A DNA stretch of 64,000 nt, from the NCBI RefSeq assembly GCF_009496535.1, contig NZ_WIDL01000002.1, positions 47,957-111,956 of the forward strand, written 5' to 3'. Position numbers and translations under genes: made by a program. Source of the DNA: Stenotrophomonas sp. MYb238. Lineage in GTDB: Bacteria; Pseudomonadota; Gammaproteobacteria; Xanthomonadales; Xanthomonadaceae. The notes under the pieces were generated by a model. The model did no database searches. It was not told where the DNA came from and saw nothing but the letters and a program-made list of their open reading frames with translations. Shown piece by piece: positions 27,255 through 35,490 of the stretch. Numbering within the stretch: the stretch's first letter is position 1; the number at the start of each line of letters is the position of its first letter.

Positions 27255-28037
27255 CTATTTTTCGACGAAGGCGCGCTCGAACACGTAATGCCCCGGCGAG
27301 CCGATGCGCGGGGATACCTCGAAACCGCGCGCGTCCAGCACGGCGCGCAGGTCGGCCAGCATCTGCGGGCTGCCGCAGATCATGAAACGGTCGTTGGCCG
27401 GGTCGAACGGTGGCAGGCCGAGGGTCTCCGGCATCTGTCCGGTTTCCATCAGCGTGGTCAGGCGGCCGTGGTTGCGGAACGGTTCGCGGGTGACGGCCGG
27501 GTAGTACAGCAGCTTGTCGCGGACGATGTCGCCGAGGATCTCGTCCTCGAACAGGCCTTTCTCGAAATAGTCGCGGTAGGCCAGGTCCTGCTCGAAGCGC
27601 ACGCCGTGGCAGACGATGACCTTCTCGAAACGCTCGTAGGTCTCCGGGTCCTTGACGATGCTCAGCCACGGCGCCAGGCCGGTGCCGGTGCCAAGCAGGT
27701 AGAGATGCTTGCCCGGATGCAGGTCGCTGATCAGCAGGGTGCCGGTGGGCTTCTTGCCGATCAGGATCGTATCGCCGACCTTCAGGTGCTGCAGGCGCGA
27801 AGTGAGCGGACCGTCCTGCACCTTGATGCTGAAGAAGTGCAGCTGCTCTTCCCAGTTGGCGCTGGCGATGGAATAGGCGCGCATCAACGGGCGGGCGCCC
27901 TCGTTTTCCAGCCCGATCATCACGAACTGGCCGTTCTCGAAGCGGAAACCATTGTCGCGGGTGGTGGAGAAACTGAAGTAGGCGTCCGTCCAGTGGCGGA
28001 CTTCGAGCACCGTTTCGGTGCCAAAAGCGGAAGACAT
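27255..28037 (-). CDS. fpr: Ferredoxin/flavodoxin-NADP(+) reductase
   Basis: 260 residues. Exchanges electrons between NADPH and ferredoxin or flavodoxin. RAYSIAS binds FAD, LLGTGTGLAPWLSIV binds NADPH, and the C terminus YVFERAFVEK matches the bacterial FPR subclass, in which the last residue packs over FAD. A palindrome resembling a Fur box overlaps the likely -35 region, with TAGAAT as candidate -10 (28068-28073). Confidence 0.94.
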   Translation of the reverse strand: MSSAFGTETVLEVRHWTDAYFSFSTTRDNGFRFENGQFVMIGLENEGARPLMRAYSIASANWEEQLHFFSIKVQDGPLTSRLQHLKVGDTILIGKKPTGTLLISDLHPGKHLYLLGTGTGLAPWLSIVKDPETYERFEKVIVCHGVRFEQDLAYRDYFEKGLFEDEILGDIVRDKLLYYPAVTREPFRNHGRLTTLMETGQMPETLGLPPFDPANDRFMICGSPQMLADLRAVLDARGFEVSPRIGSPGHYVFERAFVEK

Positions 28038-28088
28038 GCGGCGGTTCGTGTGGGGATCGACCCGCGCATTCTAGCCGATATTTGCCAA

Positions 28089-28105
28089 ATGAGATTGAAT
28101 CTCAT
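28089..28105. promoter_or_regulatory. Fur-like palindromic operator upstream of fpr
   Basis: Perfect 17-base palindrome ATGAGATT-G-AATCTCAT. In the 7-1-7 description of Fur boxes it matches 5 of 7 bases in each arm. It overlaps the -35 position for the TAGAAT -10 box, where a repressor would block RNA polymerase. Binding by Fur is inference. Confidence 0.5.
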
Positions 28106-28119
28106 CTTTAGGATGGCCG

Positions 28120-29991
28120 TCAGCGGTAGCCGGCCGCCTGCAGTTCGAACAGCTCGGCGTAGCGCCCGCCCTGGGCGATCAGTTCGGCGTGGGTACCGCT
28201 GGCCTCGATGCGGCCGTCGGCCAGTACCAGGATGCGGTCGGCCATGCGCACCGAGGAGAAGCGGTGCGAGATCAGCACGGCGGTGCGCTGGTCGGACAGT
28301 TCCTTGAAGCGCTGGAACACCTCGAACTCGGCGCGCGCGTCCAGCGCGGCGGTGGGCTCGTCGAGGATCATCACCTGCGCGTCGCGCATGTAGGCGCGGG
28401 CGATGGCGATCTTCTGCCATTGCCCGCCGGACAGGTCCACGCCACTCTTGAAGCGGCGCCCGATCAGCTGCGCGTAGCCGCCGGGCAGGCTTTCGATCAC
28501 CTCGTCGGCCAGCGCGCGGCGCGCGGCGTCGCGGATGCGCGGCTCGTCGTCCAGCGCCTCGACCAGGCCGACGCCGATGTTCTCGCCGGCCGACAGGTGG
28601 TAGCGCACGAAGTCCTGGAAGATCACGCCCATGTTGGCGCGCAGGTCGTCCAGGTCGTAGTCGCGCAGGTCGCGGCCGTCGAGCAGGATGCGGCCTTCGT
28701 CGGGGTCGTAGAGTCGCGCCAGCAGCTTGACCAGGGTGGTCTTGCCGGCGCCGTTCTCGCCGACCAGGGCGATCACCTCGCCGGCGCGCAACCGGAAGTC
28801 GAGATGGCGCACGGCCCAGCGCTCGGCGTCGGGATAGCGGAAGCCGACGTTCTCGAACACGAAGCCCTCGCGGATCGGCCGTGGCACCGGCAGCGCGTCC
28901 GCACGCGAGCGGATCTCCGGCTCGATGGCGAAGAACGAGAACAGGTCGTCCAGGTACAACGCCTGCCCGGCGACCTGGGAGAAGCCGGTGAGCAGGCCTT
29001 CCAGCAATTGACGCAGGCGCAGGAAGCTGCCGGACAGGAAGGTCAGGTCGCCGATGCTGAAATCGCCGCGGATCGTGCGCCAGGCGATGTAGGCGTAGGC
29101 GGCGTAGTAGCCCAGCGTGCCCAGCGCCGCCAGCAGGGTGCCCCAGAAGGCGCGCTTGCGCGCCAGCGTGCGGTTGGCGCGGTAGAAGCGTTCGGCCAGC
29201 AGCCTGTAGCGGTCGATCAGGAAACGGTGGAGGTTGAAGATCTTCACCTCCTTGGCGGTCTCCACGCTGGCGCCGACCTGGCGCAGGTAGTCGAGCTGGC
29301 GCCGTTCCGGGGTCCAGCTGTAGTTGAGCGAGTAGCCCAGCGTGTTGAAGTGCGATTCGCCGAGGAAGGCCGGCACCAGCGCCACCGCCAGCAGCGCGAT
29401 CAGCCAAGGCGCGTAGGCGACCAGGCCGGCGGCGAAACTGATCACGGTGACCACGTCCTGCGCCTGGCCGAGCAGCTGGCTCATCAGGTTCATGCGGCCC
29501 ATGGTCTGGCGCCGGGCGCGGTCGAGCTTGTCCTGCAGTTCCGGGTCCTCGAAGTCCTCCAAGTCCAGTTCGGCGGCGTGCTCCATCAGGCGCACGCTGG
29601 TGGCGTTGGTGAACAGTTCGGACAACAGGGTGTCGGCGTAATTGACCAGCCGCCCCAGCAGGTCCGAACCGATGGCGATGCCCAGTTCCAGCGCCAGCAG
29701 TTCCAGCAGCATGTCGAGGTGGCCGCTGGCCAGCGCCTCGCCCAGCGGCGGCATGGCGCCGGCCCCGGCCAGGCGCACGGCCTCGTCGATGATCAGCTTG
29801 CCCACGTACAGCATCGCCACCGGCAGCAGCGCGCGCACCAGGCGCAGGCACAGGCTGGTCAGGGTCAGGGCGGGGCTGGTCTGCCATATCTGCCGCAGGA
29901 ACGGCGGCAGGTTGCGCATGGCGTTCATGCGCTCGCGGAAGCTGGGACGCTTGCCGGCGGTGGAGGCGGGAGCGGACGACGCGTGCGGCAT
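28120..29991 (-). CDS. ABC exporter, fused permease and ATPase
   Basis: 623 residues: six-helix ABC membrane domain (about 30-340) and ATPase domain (about 370-600). Walker A GENGAGKTTLVKLLARLYDP, signature LSGGQWQKIAIARAY (the Trp after GGQ is common in this subgroup), Walker B VMILDEPTAALDARAEFE and switch His ISHRFSSV. Exporter half-transporter that would dimerise; substrate unknown, perhaps a lipid or peptide. Ends 82 bases before fpr, which has its own promoter. Confidence 0.88.
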   Translation of the reverse strand: MPHASSAPASTAGKRPSFRERMNAMRNLPPFLRQIWQTSPALTLTSLCLRLVRALLPVAMLYVGKLIIDEAVRLAGAGAMPPLGEALASGHLDMLLELLALELGIAIGSDLLGRLVNYADTLLSELFTNATSVRLMEHAAELDLEDFEDPELQDKLDRARRQTMGRMNLMSQLLGQAQDVVTVISFAAGLVAYAPWLIALLAVALVPAFLGESHFNTLGYSLNYSWTPERRQLDYLRQVGASVETAKEVKIFNLHRFLIDRYRLLAERFYRANRTLARKRAFWGTLLAALGTLGYYAAYAYIAWRTIRGDFSIGDLTFLSGSFLRLRQLLEGLLTGFSQVAGQALYLDDLFSFFAIEPEIRSRADALPVPRPIREGFVFENVGFRYPDAERWAVRHLDFRLRAGEVIALVGENGAGKTTLVKLLARLYDPDEGRILLDGRDLRDYDLDDLRANMGVIFQDFVRYHLSAGENIGVGLVEALDDEPRIRDAARRALADEVIESLPGGYAQLIGRRFKSGVDLSGGQWQKIAIARAYMRDAQVMILDEPTAALDARAEFEVFQRFKELSDQRTAVLISHRFSSVRMADRILVLADGRIEASGTHAELIAQGGRYAELFELQAAGYR

Positions 29992-30040
29992 GCGGGACTC
30001 GGACGGCGGGGCAGGGGCAGATTACCGCGTGTGCGCGGGG

Positions 30041-30358
30041 TCAGCCGTTCCCGTCCAGATCGATGTCGCCCATCCGCGGCGCGTCCTCGCCCTCGGGATT
30101 GTCGCGCACGGCACGGCCGCGCGGGCCGAACGAGCGCTCTCCGCCGTCGACGTTGAGGTGGTTGCGTACGCCGCGTACGCCTTCGATGGCGGCCACCTGC
30201 GCTTGCACCTGTTGCTTCGTCTCCGCGTCCGGCACGTCGCCGGACAGGGTGACGTGGCCGTCCTGGACCTGCACCAGCACCTGCGAGGACCGGCCCTGCG
30301 CACCCAGTGTGCGCACCACATCGTCGCCGATCAGCGTGTCCGAACGTTCCGCGGCCAT
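30041..30358 (-). CDS. BON domain protein
   Basis: 105 residues. A single BON domain (TLIGDDVVRTLGAQGR... VQVQDGHVTLSGDVPDAETKQQVQAQVAAIEGVRGVRNHL) followed by an acidic tail. No signal peptide, so likely cytoplasmic, unlike OsmY. BON domains are thought to bind phospholipids or other membranes. The GCAGGAG site fixes the ATG at 30358 instead of an upstream one. Confidence 0.82.
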   Translation of the reverse strand: MAAERSDTLIGDDVVRTLGAQGRSSQVLVQVQDGHVTLSGDVPDAETKQQVQAQVAAIEGVRGVRNHLNVDGGERSFGPRGRAVRDNPEGEDAPRMGDIDLDGNG

Positions 30359-30419
30359 GGCCGTCTCCTGCGGGAAGGAAGTGCCACCATGGCGCAGGCG
30401 CCGTGAGCGCCTTGTCACC

Positions 30420-31064
30420 TCAGCGGCGCGGACCTTCCGGCGGCGGCGGGTCGGAGGACTGCAGCGCCACCGGCAGGTGCCAGCCATAGTGCATGGCCAT
30501 CATGCGCAGCCCGAAGCACAGCGCGGCACCGGCCAGCGCGCAGGGCAGGGCGGGCAACCCCAGCCAGTGGCCGAGCGCCACCACCGCCGCACCGGCCAGC
30601 GCCGCCACCGCGTACAACTCGGCCTGCAGCACCAGCGGCACCTGCGCCAGCAGCACGTCGCGGGCGATGCCGCCGCCGATGCCGGTGAGCATGCCCAGCG
30701 CGGCGGCCATCGGCGGGGCGATGCCGAAGGCCAGCGCCTTCTGGGTGCCGGCCACGGCGAACAGCGCCAGGCCCATCGCGTCGAACATGCGCACCGGGTA
30801 CTGCAGGCGTTCGATCAGCGGCGCCCAGAAGAAGGTGACCACGCCGGCCAGCAGGGTGATGGCCGGATAGCGCCAGTCGCCGATCGCCGCCACCGGGGTG
30901 GCGCCGATCAGCAGGTCGCGGGTGATGCCGCCGGCCAGCGCGGCAGCGAAGGACAGCACCAGCACGCCGAAGATGTCCAGCCGCCGGCGCACGCCCATCG
31001 TCGCGCCGGACAGCGCGAAGACGAAGGTGCCGATGAGGTCGAGGATCAGTACCAGGGTTCCCAT
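30420..31064 (-). CDS. TRIC cation channel family protein (YadS/UPF0126)
   Basis: 214 residues with seven hydrophobic helices. Two repeated glycine-rich motifs, FALSGATMGVRRRLDIFGVLVL...GGITRD and MTL-like GMLTGIGGGIARDVLLAQVP, are the twin UPF0126 domains. Prokaryotic TRIC proteins form trimeric potassium-selective channels. Native substrate in this organism unknown. Confidence 0.88.
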   Translation of the reverse strand: MGTLVLILDLIGTFVFALSGATMGVRRRLDIFGVLVLSFAAALAGGITRDLLIGATPVAAIGDWRYPAITLLAGVVTFFWAPLIERLQYPVRMFDAMGLALFAVAGTQKALAFGIAPPMAAALGMLTGIGGGIARDVLLAQVPLVLQAELYAVAALAGAAVVALGHWLGLPALPCALAGAALCFGLRMMAMHYGWHLPVALQSSDPPPPEGPRR

Positions 31065-31157
31065 GCGGCCGTATTGTGCGGCCTGCCGCCGGCGGCGGCC
31101 ATCGGAACGGGCCGATGGCCGCGCCGTTCCTCCTTGTCGCAGGCGGTGCTGGCCGGG

Positions 31158-31607
31158 TCAGGGCAGCGGCGGCAGCAGGCCGGCGCCGAGGCGGTTCCAG
31201 GCATTGATCACCGCCACAGCCATGCTCAGGTCGCTGATGCCTTTCTCGTCGAAATGCGGCGCCAGCGCGTCGAACGCGGCCTGCGGTGGCGCGCCGTCGG
31301 GCAGGCGGGTCAGGGCTTCGGCCCAGCCCAGCGCGGCCCGCTCGCGTTCGTCGAAGAAGCGGCTTTCGTGCCAAGCCGGCAAGGTGTCCAGCTTGCGCGG
31401 TTCGATCCCGGCCTTGCGCAGCGAGGTGGCATGCATGTCCATGCAGTAGCCGCAGCCGTTGATCTGCGAGACGCGCAGGAACACCAGCTCCAGCAGGTCA
31501 TGCTCCAGCGACGCCGAATGCACGGCCTGGCTGGTCGCCAGCAAGCCCTTGAACGCATCGGCGGCCAGGCGGGTGTAGGGGACGCGGGGAGAAGAAGTGC
31601 TGCTCAT
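31158..31607 (-). CDS. Carboxymuconolactone decarboxylase family (AhpD-like) protein
   Basis: 149 residues. ELVFLRVSQINGCGYCMDMHATSLRKAG contains the CxxC and downstream His of AhpD-type peroxidase-coupled proteins. Homologues linked to ECF41 sigma factors are the usual target of that sigma factor. A promoter with TGTCAC and CGTC boxes lies inside the 3' end of the sigma gene, 47 bases upstream of this start. GGAG ribosome site. Confidence 0.9.
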   Translation of the reverse strand: MSSTSSPRVPYTRLAADAFKGLLATSQAVHSASLEHDLLELVFLRVSQINGCGYCMDMHATSLRKAGIEPRKLDTLPAWHESRFFDERERAALGWAEALTRLPDGAPPQAAFDALAPHFDEKGISDLSMAVAVINAWNRLGAGLLPPLP

Positions 31608-31643
31608 CGGGGATACTCCAGTTGGCGGCCGCAGCGGCCGTCT

Positions 31644-32543
31644 TCATTGCAGGGACGCGCCCGCGTCGTCGGCCGTGACAAGGGCGCGCAGCTTGTGCGG
31701 ATTGAGCACGCTGTAGATGCGCGCGATGCGGTCGCCATCGACCACGACGGTGGTGACCGAATGCAGGTGGTCGCCATCGAAGCGCAGGATCGCCGGTTCG
31801 CCGTTGACGCTGCCCAGCCGCGCCGGATGGGCGCCGCCGCGGCGCGCGATCGCCCAGAACAGCAGGCCGATGCGTTCGGCGCCTAGCAGCGGCCGGATCG
31901 CTGCGGTGACCACGCCGCCGCCATCGGAAATCAGCTGCGCGTTGGCGTGCAGCAATGCCTGGATGGCTGCGCTGTCGCCCTGCTGTGATGCCTCCATGAA
32001 CCGGGCCAGCAGCCGCCGGTGCTGGCCGGCATCGGCGGAAAAGCGCGGCCTTCCCTCTTGCAGGCGCCTGCGCGCGCGGTGCACCAGCTGGCGGCAGTTG
32101 GCTTCGCTGTGGCCGAGCAGGCCAGCGATGAGCGCGTAGTCGTGGTCGAAGGCCTCCTTGAGCAGGAAGGCGGCGCGTTCCTCCGGGCCGAGCTGTTCGA
32201 GCAGAGCCAGGAAGGCCAGCGAGATGTCCTCGGCCAGTACATGGACCTGCGCGGGGTCCGGCACAGGCGGAAGATCCGCGGCGATGTGCAGCGGCTCCGG
32301 CAGCCAGGGCCCCACGTAGTCCAGGCGCTGGCGGGTGGCCGCGCGCAGCCGGTCCAGCCCGAGCCGGGTGGTGGCGGTGACCAGCCAGGCCTCCGGATCG
32401 GCGATGGCCGCGGTGTCGGCGCCGGCCCAGCGCAGCCAGGCGTCCTGGACCACGTCCTCGGCGTCGGCGCGGCTGCCGAGCAGGCGGTAGGCCAGCGCCA
32501 GCAGGCGCGGGCGGTGGTGCTGGAAGGTGTCGGTCATGTCCAT
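31644..32543 (-). CDS. ECF41-type RNA polymerase sigma factor with SnoaL-like tail
   Basis: 299 residues from the ATG at 32543. Sigma-70 region 2 (LLALAYRLLGSRADAEDVVQDAWLRW), then region 4, and a C-terminal SnoaL-like domain from about residue 175. The WLPEP motif between regions 2 and 4 and the DGGG motif in the tail (ISDGGGVVTAA) are specific to ECF41, where the tail itself tunes sigma activity in place of an anti-sigma factor. It is followed by its typical partner gene. No ribosome site is visible, which fits a leaderless mRNA. MTDTFQ at 32537 is an alternative start. Confidence 0.9.
   Translation of the reverse strand: MDMTDTFQHHRPRLLALAYRLLGSRADAEDVVQDAWLRWAGADTAAIADPEAWLVTATTRLGLDRLRAATRQRLDYVGPWLPEPLHIAADLPPVPDPAQVHVLAEDISLAFLALLEQLGPEERAAFLLKEAFDHDYALIAGLLGHSEANCRQLVHRARRRLQEGRPRFSADAGQHRRLLARFMEASQQGDSAAIQALLHANAQLISDGGGVVTAAIRPLLGAERIGLLFWAIARRGGAHPARLGSVNGEPAILRFDGDHLHSVTTVVVDGDRIARIYSVLNPHKLRALVTADDAGASLQ
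31654..31680 (-). promoter_or_regulatory. ECF41 promoter of the decarboxylase-family gene
   Basis: TGTCAC, 17-base spacer, CGTC on the minus strand. Sequence and spacing match the box pair before the sigma gene and the published ECF41 -35/-10 consensus. It lies within the sigma gene's last codons. Confidence 0.7.
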
Positions 32544-32551
32544 GCGGGGAG

Positions 32552-32578
32552 GACGCGGCAGCGCGTGCCGGCGTGACA
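32552..32578 (-). promoter_or_regulatory. ECF41 autoregulatory promoter
   Basis: TGTCAC, 17-base spacer, CGTC on the minus strand. CGTC ends only eight bases before the sigma ATG, so transcription should start at or next to the start codon. Confidence 0.72.
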
Positions 32579-32775
32579 ACGGGAAGCCGTTACTTTGCCC
32601 CAGCGGCAGGCCGGCCGCGGACAATGCGTTACAGCGCGGTCATGGACGGCAGGGCGGACAGGAAACCGCCGGGAGCGGTTTCCAACATCGCGCAGCGATG
32701 GCCCGCAGAGGGCGCCCGCCATGGATGGCAGGGCGTAAAATGCCCGGCTCAACCCCCGCCAGCCTCGAGCAAGCC

Positions 32776-34293
32776 GTGACATCGATCAAGCAGGAAGACC
32801 TCATCCAGTCCATCGCCGACGCGCTGCAGTACATCTCGTACTACCACCCGGTCGACTACATCAAGAACCTCGCCGCCGCCTACGAGCGCGAGGAGTCGCC
32901 GGCCGCGAAGGAAGCGATGGCGCAGATCCTGATCAACTCGCGCATGTGCGCCGAGGGCCATCGCCCGATCTGCCAGGACACCGGCATCGTCACCGTGTTC
33001 CTCGAGATCGGCATGAACGTGCGCTGGGACGACGCCACCATGGGCGTGGAGGACATGGCCAACGAGGGCATCCGCCGCGCCTACGCCTACCCGGACAACA
33101 AGCTGCGCGCCTCGGTGCTGGCCGATCCGGCCGGCAAGCGCACCAATACGAAGGACAACACCCCGGGCGTGGTCAACGTGAAGGTGGTGCCGGGCGACAC
33201 CGTCGAGGTGATCGTCGCCGCCAAGGGCGGCGGCTCGGAAGCCAAGAGCAAGTTCGCCATGCTCAACCCGTCCGACTCGATCGTCGACTGGGTGCTCAAG
33301 ACTGTGCCGACCATGGGCGCCGGCTGGTGCCCGCCGGGCATGCTCGGCATCGGCATCGGCGGCACCGCCGAGAAGGCGATGCTGCTGGCCAAGGAAGCGC
33401 TGATGGAGCCGATCGACATCAACGACCTCAAGGCCCGCGGCGCCTCCAACCGCGCCGAGGAACTGCGCCTGGAGCTGTACGACAAGGTCAACGCGCTGGG
33501 CATCGGCGCGCAGGGCCTGGGCGGCTTGACCACGGTGCTGGACATCAAGGTCAAGGACTACCCGACCCACGCCGCCAACCTGCCGGTGGCGATGATCCCC
33601 AACTGCGCCGCTACCCGCCACGCGCACTTCACCCTGGATGGCAGCGGCCCGGTGATGCTGGACCCGCCGTCGCTGGAGGACTGGCCGCAGATCACCTACG
33701 ACGCCTCCAAGGGCACCCGCGTCGACCTGGACACCATCACCCCGGAAGAAGTCGCCAGCTGGAAGCCGGGCCAGACCCTGCTGCTCAACGGCAAGCTGCT
33801 GACCGGCCGCGACGCCGCGCACAAGCGCATGGTCGACATGCTCAACAAGGGCGAGCCGCTGCCGGTCGACCTGAAGGGTCGCTTCATCTACTACGTGGGC
33901 CCGGTCGATCCGGTGCGCGACGAGGTGGTGGGCCCGGCCGGCCCGACCACCGCCACCCGCATGGACAAGTTCACCCGCCAGATCCTGGAACAGACCGGCC
34001 TGCTGGGCATGGTCGGCAAGGCCGAGCGCGGCCCGGCGGCGATCGAGGCCATCCGCGACAACAAGTCGGCCTACCTGATGGCGGTGGGCGGCTCGGCCTA
34101 CCTGGTGTCCAAGGCGATCAAGGCCTCCAAGGTGGTCGGCTTCGCCGACCTGGGCATGGAGGCGATCTACGAGTTCACCGTGCAGGACATGCCGGTGACC
34201 GTGGCGGTGGATTCCACCGGCGAGTCGGTGCACAGGACCGGCCCGCGCGAATGGCAGGCCCGCATCGGCAAGATTCCGGTGGTCGTGGAATAA
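32776..34293 (+). CDS. Fumarate hydratase, class I
   Basis: 505 residues. Iron-sulfur fumarase of the TCA cycle converting fumarate to malate. The N-terminal alpha domain holds RMCAEGHRPICQDTGIV and PNCAATRHAHF, which give three cluster Cys; the C-terminal beta domain has RDAAHKRMVDML and GPTTATRMDKF. GTG at 32776 gives the family N terminus VTSIKQEDLIQSIADALQ; in-frame ATGs upstream lack ribosome sites. Heat- and oxidant-sensitive type, unlike FumC. Confidence 0.92.
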   Translation: MTSIKQEDLIQSIADALQYISYYHPVDYIKNLAAAYEREESPAAKEAMAQILINSRMCAEGHRPICQDTGIVTVFLEIGMNVRWDDATMGVEDMANEGIRRAYAYPDNKLRASVLADPAGKRTNTKDNTPGVVNVKVVPGDTVEVIVAAKGGGSEAKSKFAMLNPSDSIVDWVLKTVPTMGAGWCPPGMLGIGIGGTAEKAMLLAKEALMEPIDINDLKARGASNRAEELRLELYDKVNALGIGAQGLGGLTTVLDIKVKDYPTHAANLPVAMIPNCAATRHAHFTLDGSGPVMLDPPSLEDWPQITYDASKGTRVDLDTITPEEVASWKPGQTLLLNGKLLTGRDAAHKRMVDMLNKGEPLPVDLKGRFIYYVGPVDPVRDEVVGPAGPTTATRMDKFTRQILEQTGLLGMVGKAERGPAAIEAIRDNKSAYLMAVGGSAYLVSKAIKASKVVGFADLGMEAIYEFTVQDMPVTVAVDSTGESVHRTGPREWQARIGKIPVVVE

Positions 34294-34365
34294 GACGCCG
34301 CCGCCAGGGTGGCAGCGAAGCAGCCCGGGCGTATGCTCGGGCTGTTCCCATTTGGGGTTGTGGAC

Positions 34366-34686
34366 ATGCGTACAGGGCTGTGGGCGGGTCTGGTCGGCGT
34401 ATCGCTGCTGCTGGCGGCATGCTCCGGCGCCGGGGGCTGGCGCGATGCGCCACGCGACGATCCCGCCGCCTGCGTGAGCTATTGCCAGAAGGCCTATGAC
34501 CTCTGCAGCGCCAATCCGCGCAGCTATGGCGATTGCGGCGAGGCGAACCGCAACAACCAGTGCGACAGGATCACCAACCCCGAGCTGCGCGGAGCCTGCC
34601 AGACCTCGCAGGCGTTCTGCCAGAACCGCTCGGCGGCCGCGGTCTGCGGCGAGAGGTTGAACAGCTGCATGTCCAGCTGCAACTGA
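34366..34686 (+). CDS. Cys-rich small lipoprotein, function unknown
   Basis: 106 residues. Signal peptide with lipobox LLLAAC, then about 80 residues containing ten further Cys (CVSYC, LC, DC, QC, AC, FC, VC, SCMSSC). The even number suggests five disulfides in a compact periplasmic domain. No named family recognised. The 7-pair hairpin CAGCCCG/CGGGCTG at 34321-34344 just upstream may terminate the fumarase transcript. Confidence 0.72.
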   Translation: MRTGLWAGLVGVSLLLAACSGAGGWRDAPRDDPAACVSYCQKAYDLCSANPRSYGDCGEANRNNQCDRITNPELRGACQTSQAFCQNRSAAAVCGERLNSCMSSCN

Positions 34687-34796
34687 GGCGCCTTCGCCGG
34701 GCGAACGCCCGCCGCGGGCCCATGGCGCGGTCCGGCCGGGCAATGCGGCAGCCGCTCCAGCGCTAAGATGTGGCACCGCCTGCGAGGGAGAGCCCC

Positions 34797-35435
34797 ATGT
34801 CTGTCGTCCTGTACGGATCGCAAAGCACCGCCTCGCTGGTCGTGCACTGGCTGCTGATCGAGCTGGGCATCGAACACGAACTGCACCAGCTAGATTTCGA
34901 GCGGCGCGAGCAGAAGTCTCCCGGCTATCTCGCGATCAATCCGGCAGGGCGCGTGCCGACGCTGCTGATCGATGGCCAGGTGCTCACCGAATCGGCGGCC
35001 ATCGCCATGCACCTTGCCGACTTGCATCCGCAGGCCGGGTTCGCGCCGCCTGCCGGCACTCCGGCGCGTGGCGACTACTACCGCTGGATGTGCTTCTGCG
35101 TCTACACGCTGATGCCGGCCTACCGCGCGTGGTTCTACCCGCATGAGCCGGCCGGCGAGGCGGCTGTCGACGCGGTGAAGGAACGTGCCCGCGTGCAGCT
35201 GGAGGCGGCCTGGCAACAGGTGGCCGACCACCTGCAGGACGAGCAGGGGCCGTACATGCTGGGCGCGCAGGTCTCGGCGGTGGATTTCATGCTGGCCATG
35301 CTGATGCGCTGGTCGCGCAACATGCCGTGCCCGACCGATGCCTGGCCCGCGCTGGCCGCGCATGCGCGGCGGATGAAGGATCGTCCCGCGCTGGCGGAGG
35401 TCTACCGCCGCGAGGGCATCGACGACTGGACCTGA
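34797..35435 (+). CDS. Glutathione S-transferase family protein
   Basis: 212 residues. N-terminal thioredoxin-like domain with LYGSQSTASLVVHWLLIELGIEHE, cis-Pro segment GRVPTLLIDGQVLTESAAI (Val-Pro and Glu-Ser that bind glutathione), and an all-helical C-terminal domain ending SAVDFMLAMLMRW. Typical bacterial GST; substrate unknown. GAGGGAGAG upstream of the ATG. Confidence 0.92.
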   Translation: MSVVLYGSQSTASLVVHWLLIELGIEHELHQLDFERREQKSPGYLAINPAGRVPTLLIDGQVLTESAAIAMHLADLHPQAGFAPPAGTPARGDYYRWMCFCVYTLMPAYRAWFYPHEPAGEAAVDAVKERARVQLEAAWQQVADHLQDEQGPYMLGAQVSAVDFMLAMLMRWSRNMPCPTDAWPALAAHARRMKDRPALAEVYRREGIDDWT

Positions 35436-35490
35436 GGTACGGCGCCAGCCTTCCCTCGGGGAGAAGCGGTGGCCCTTACCCGCAGGTGCG

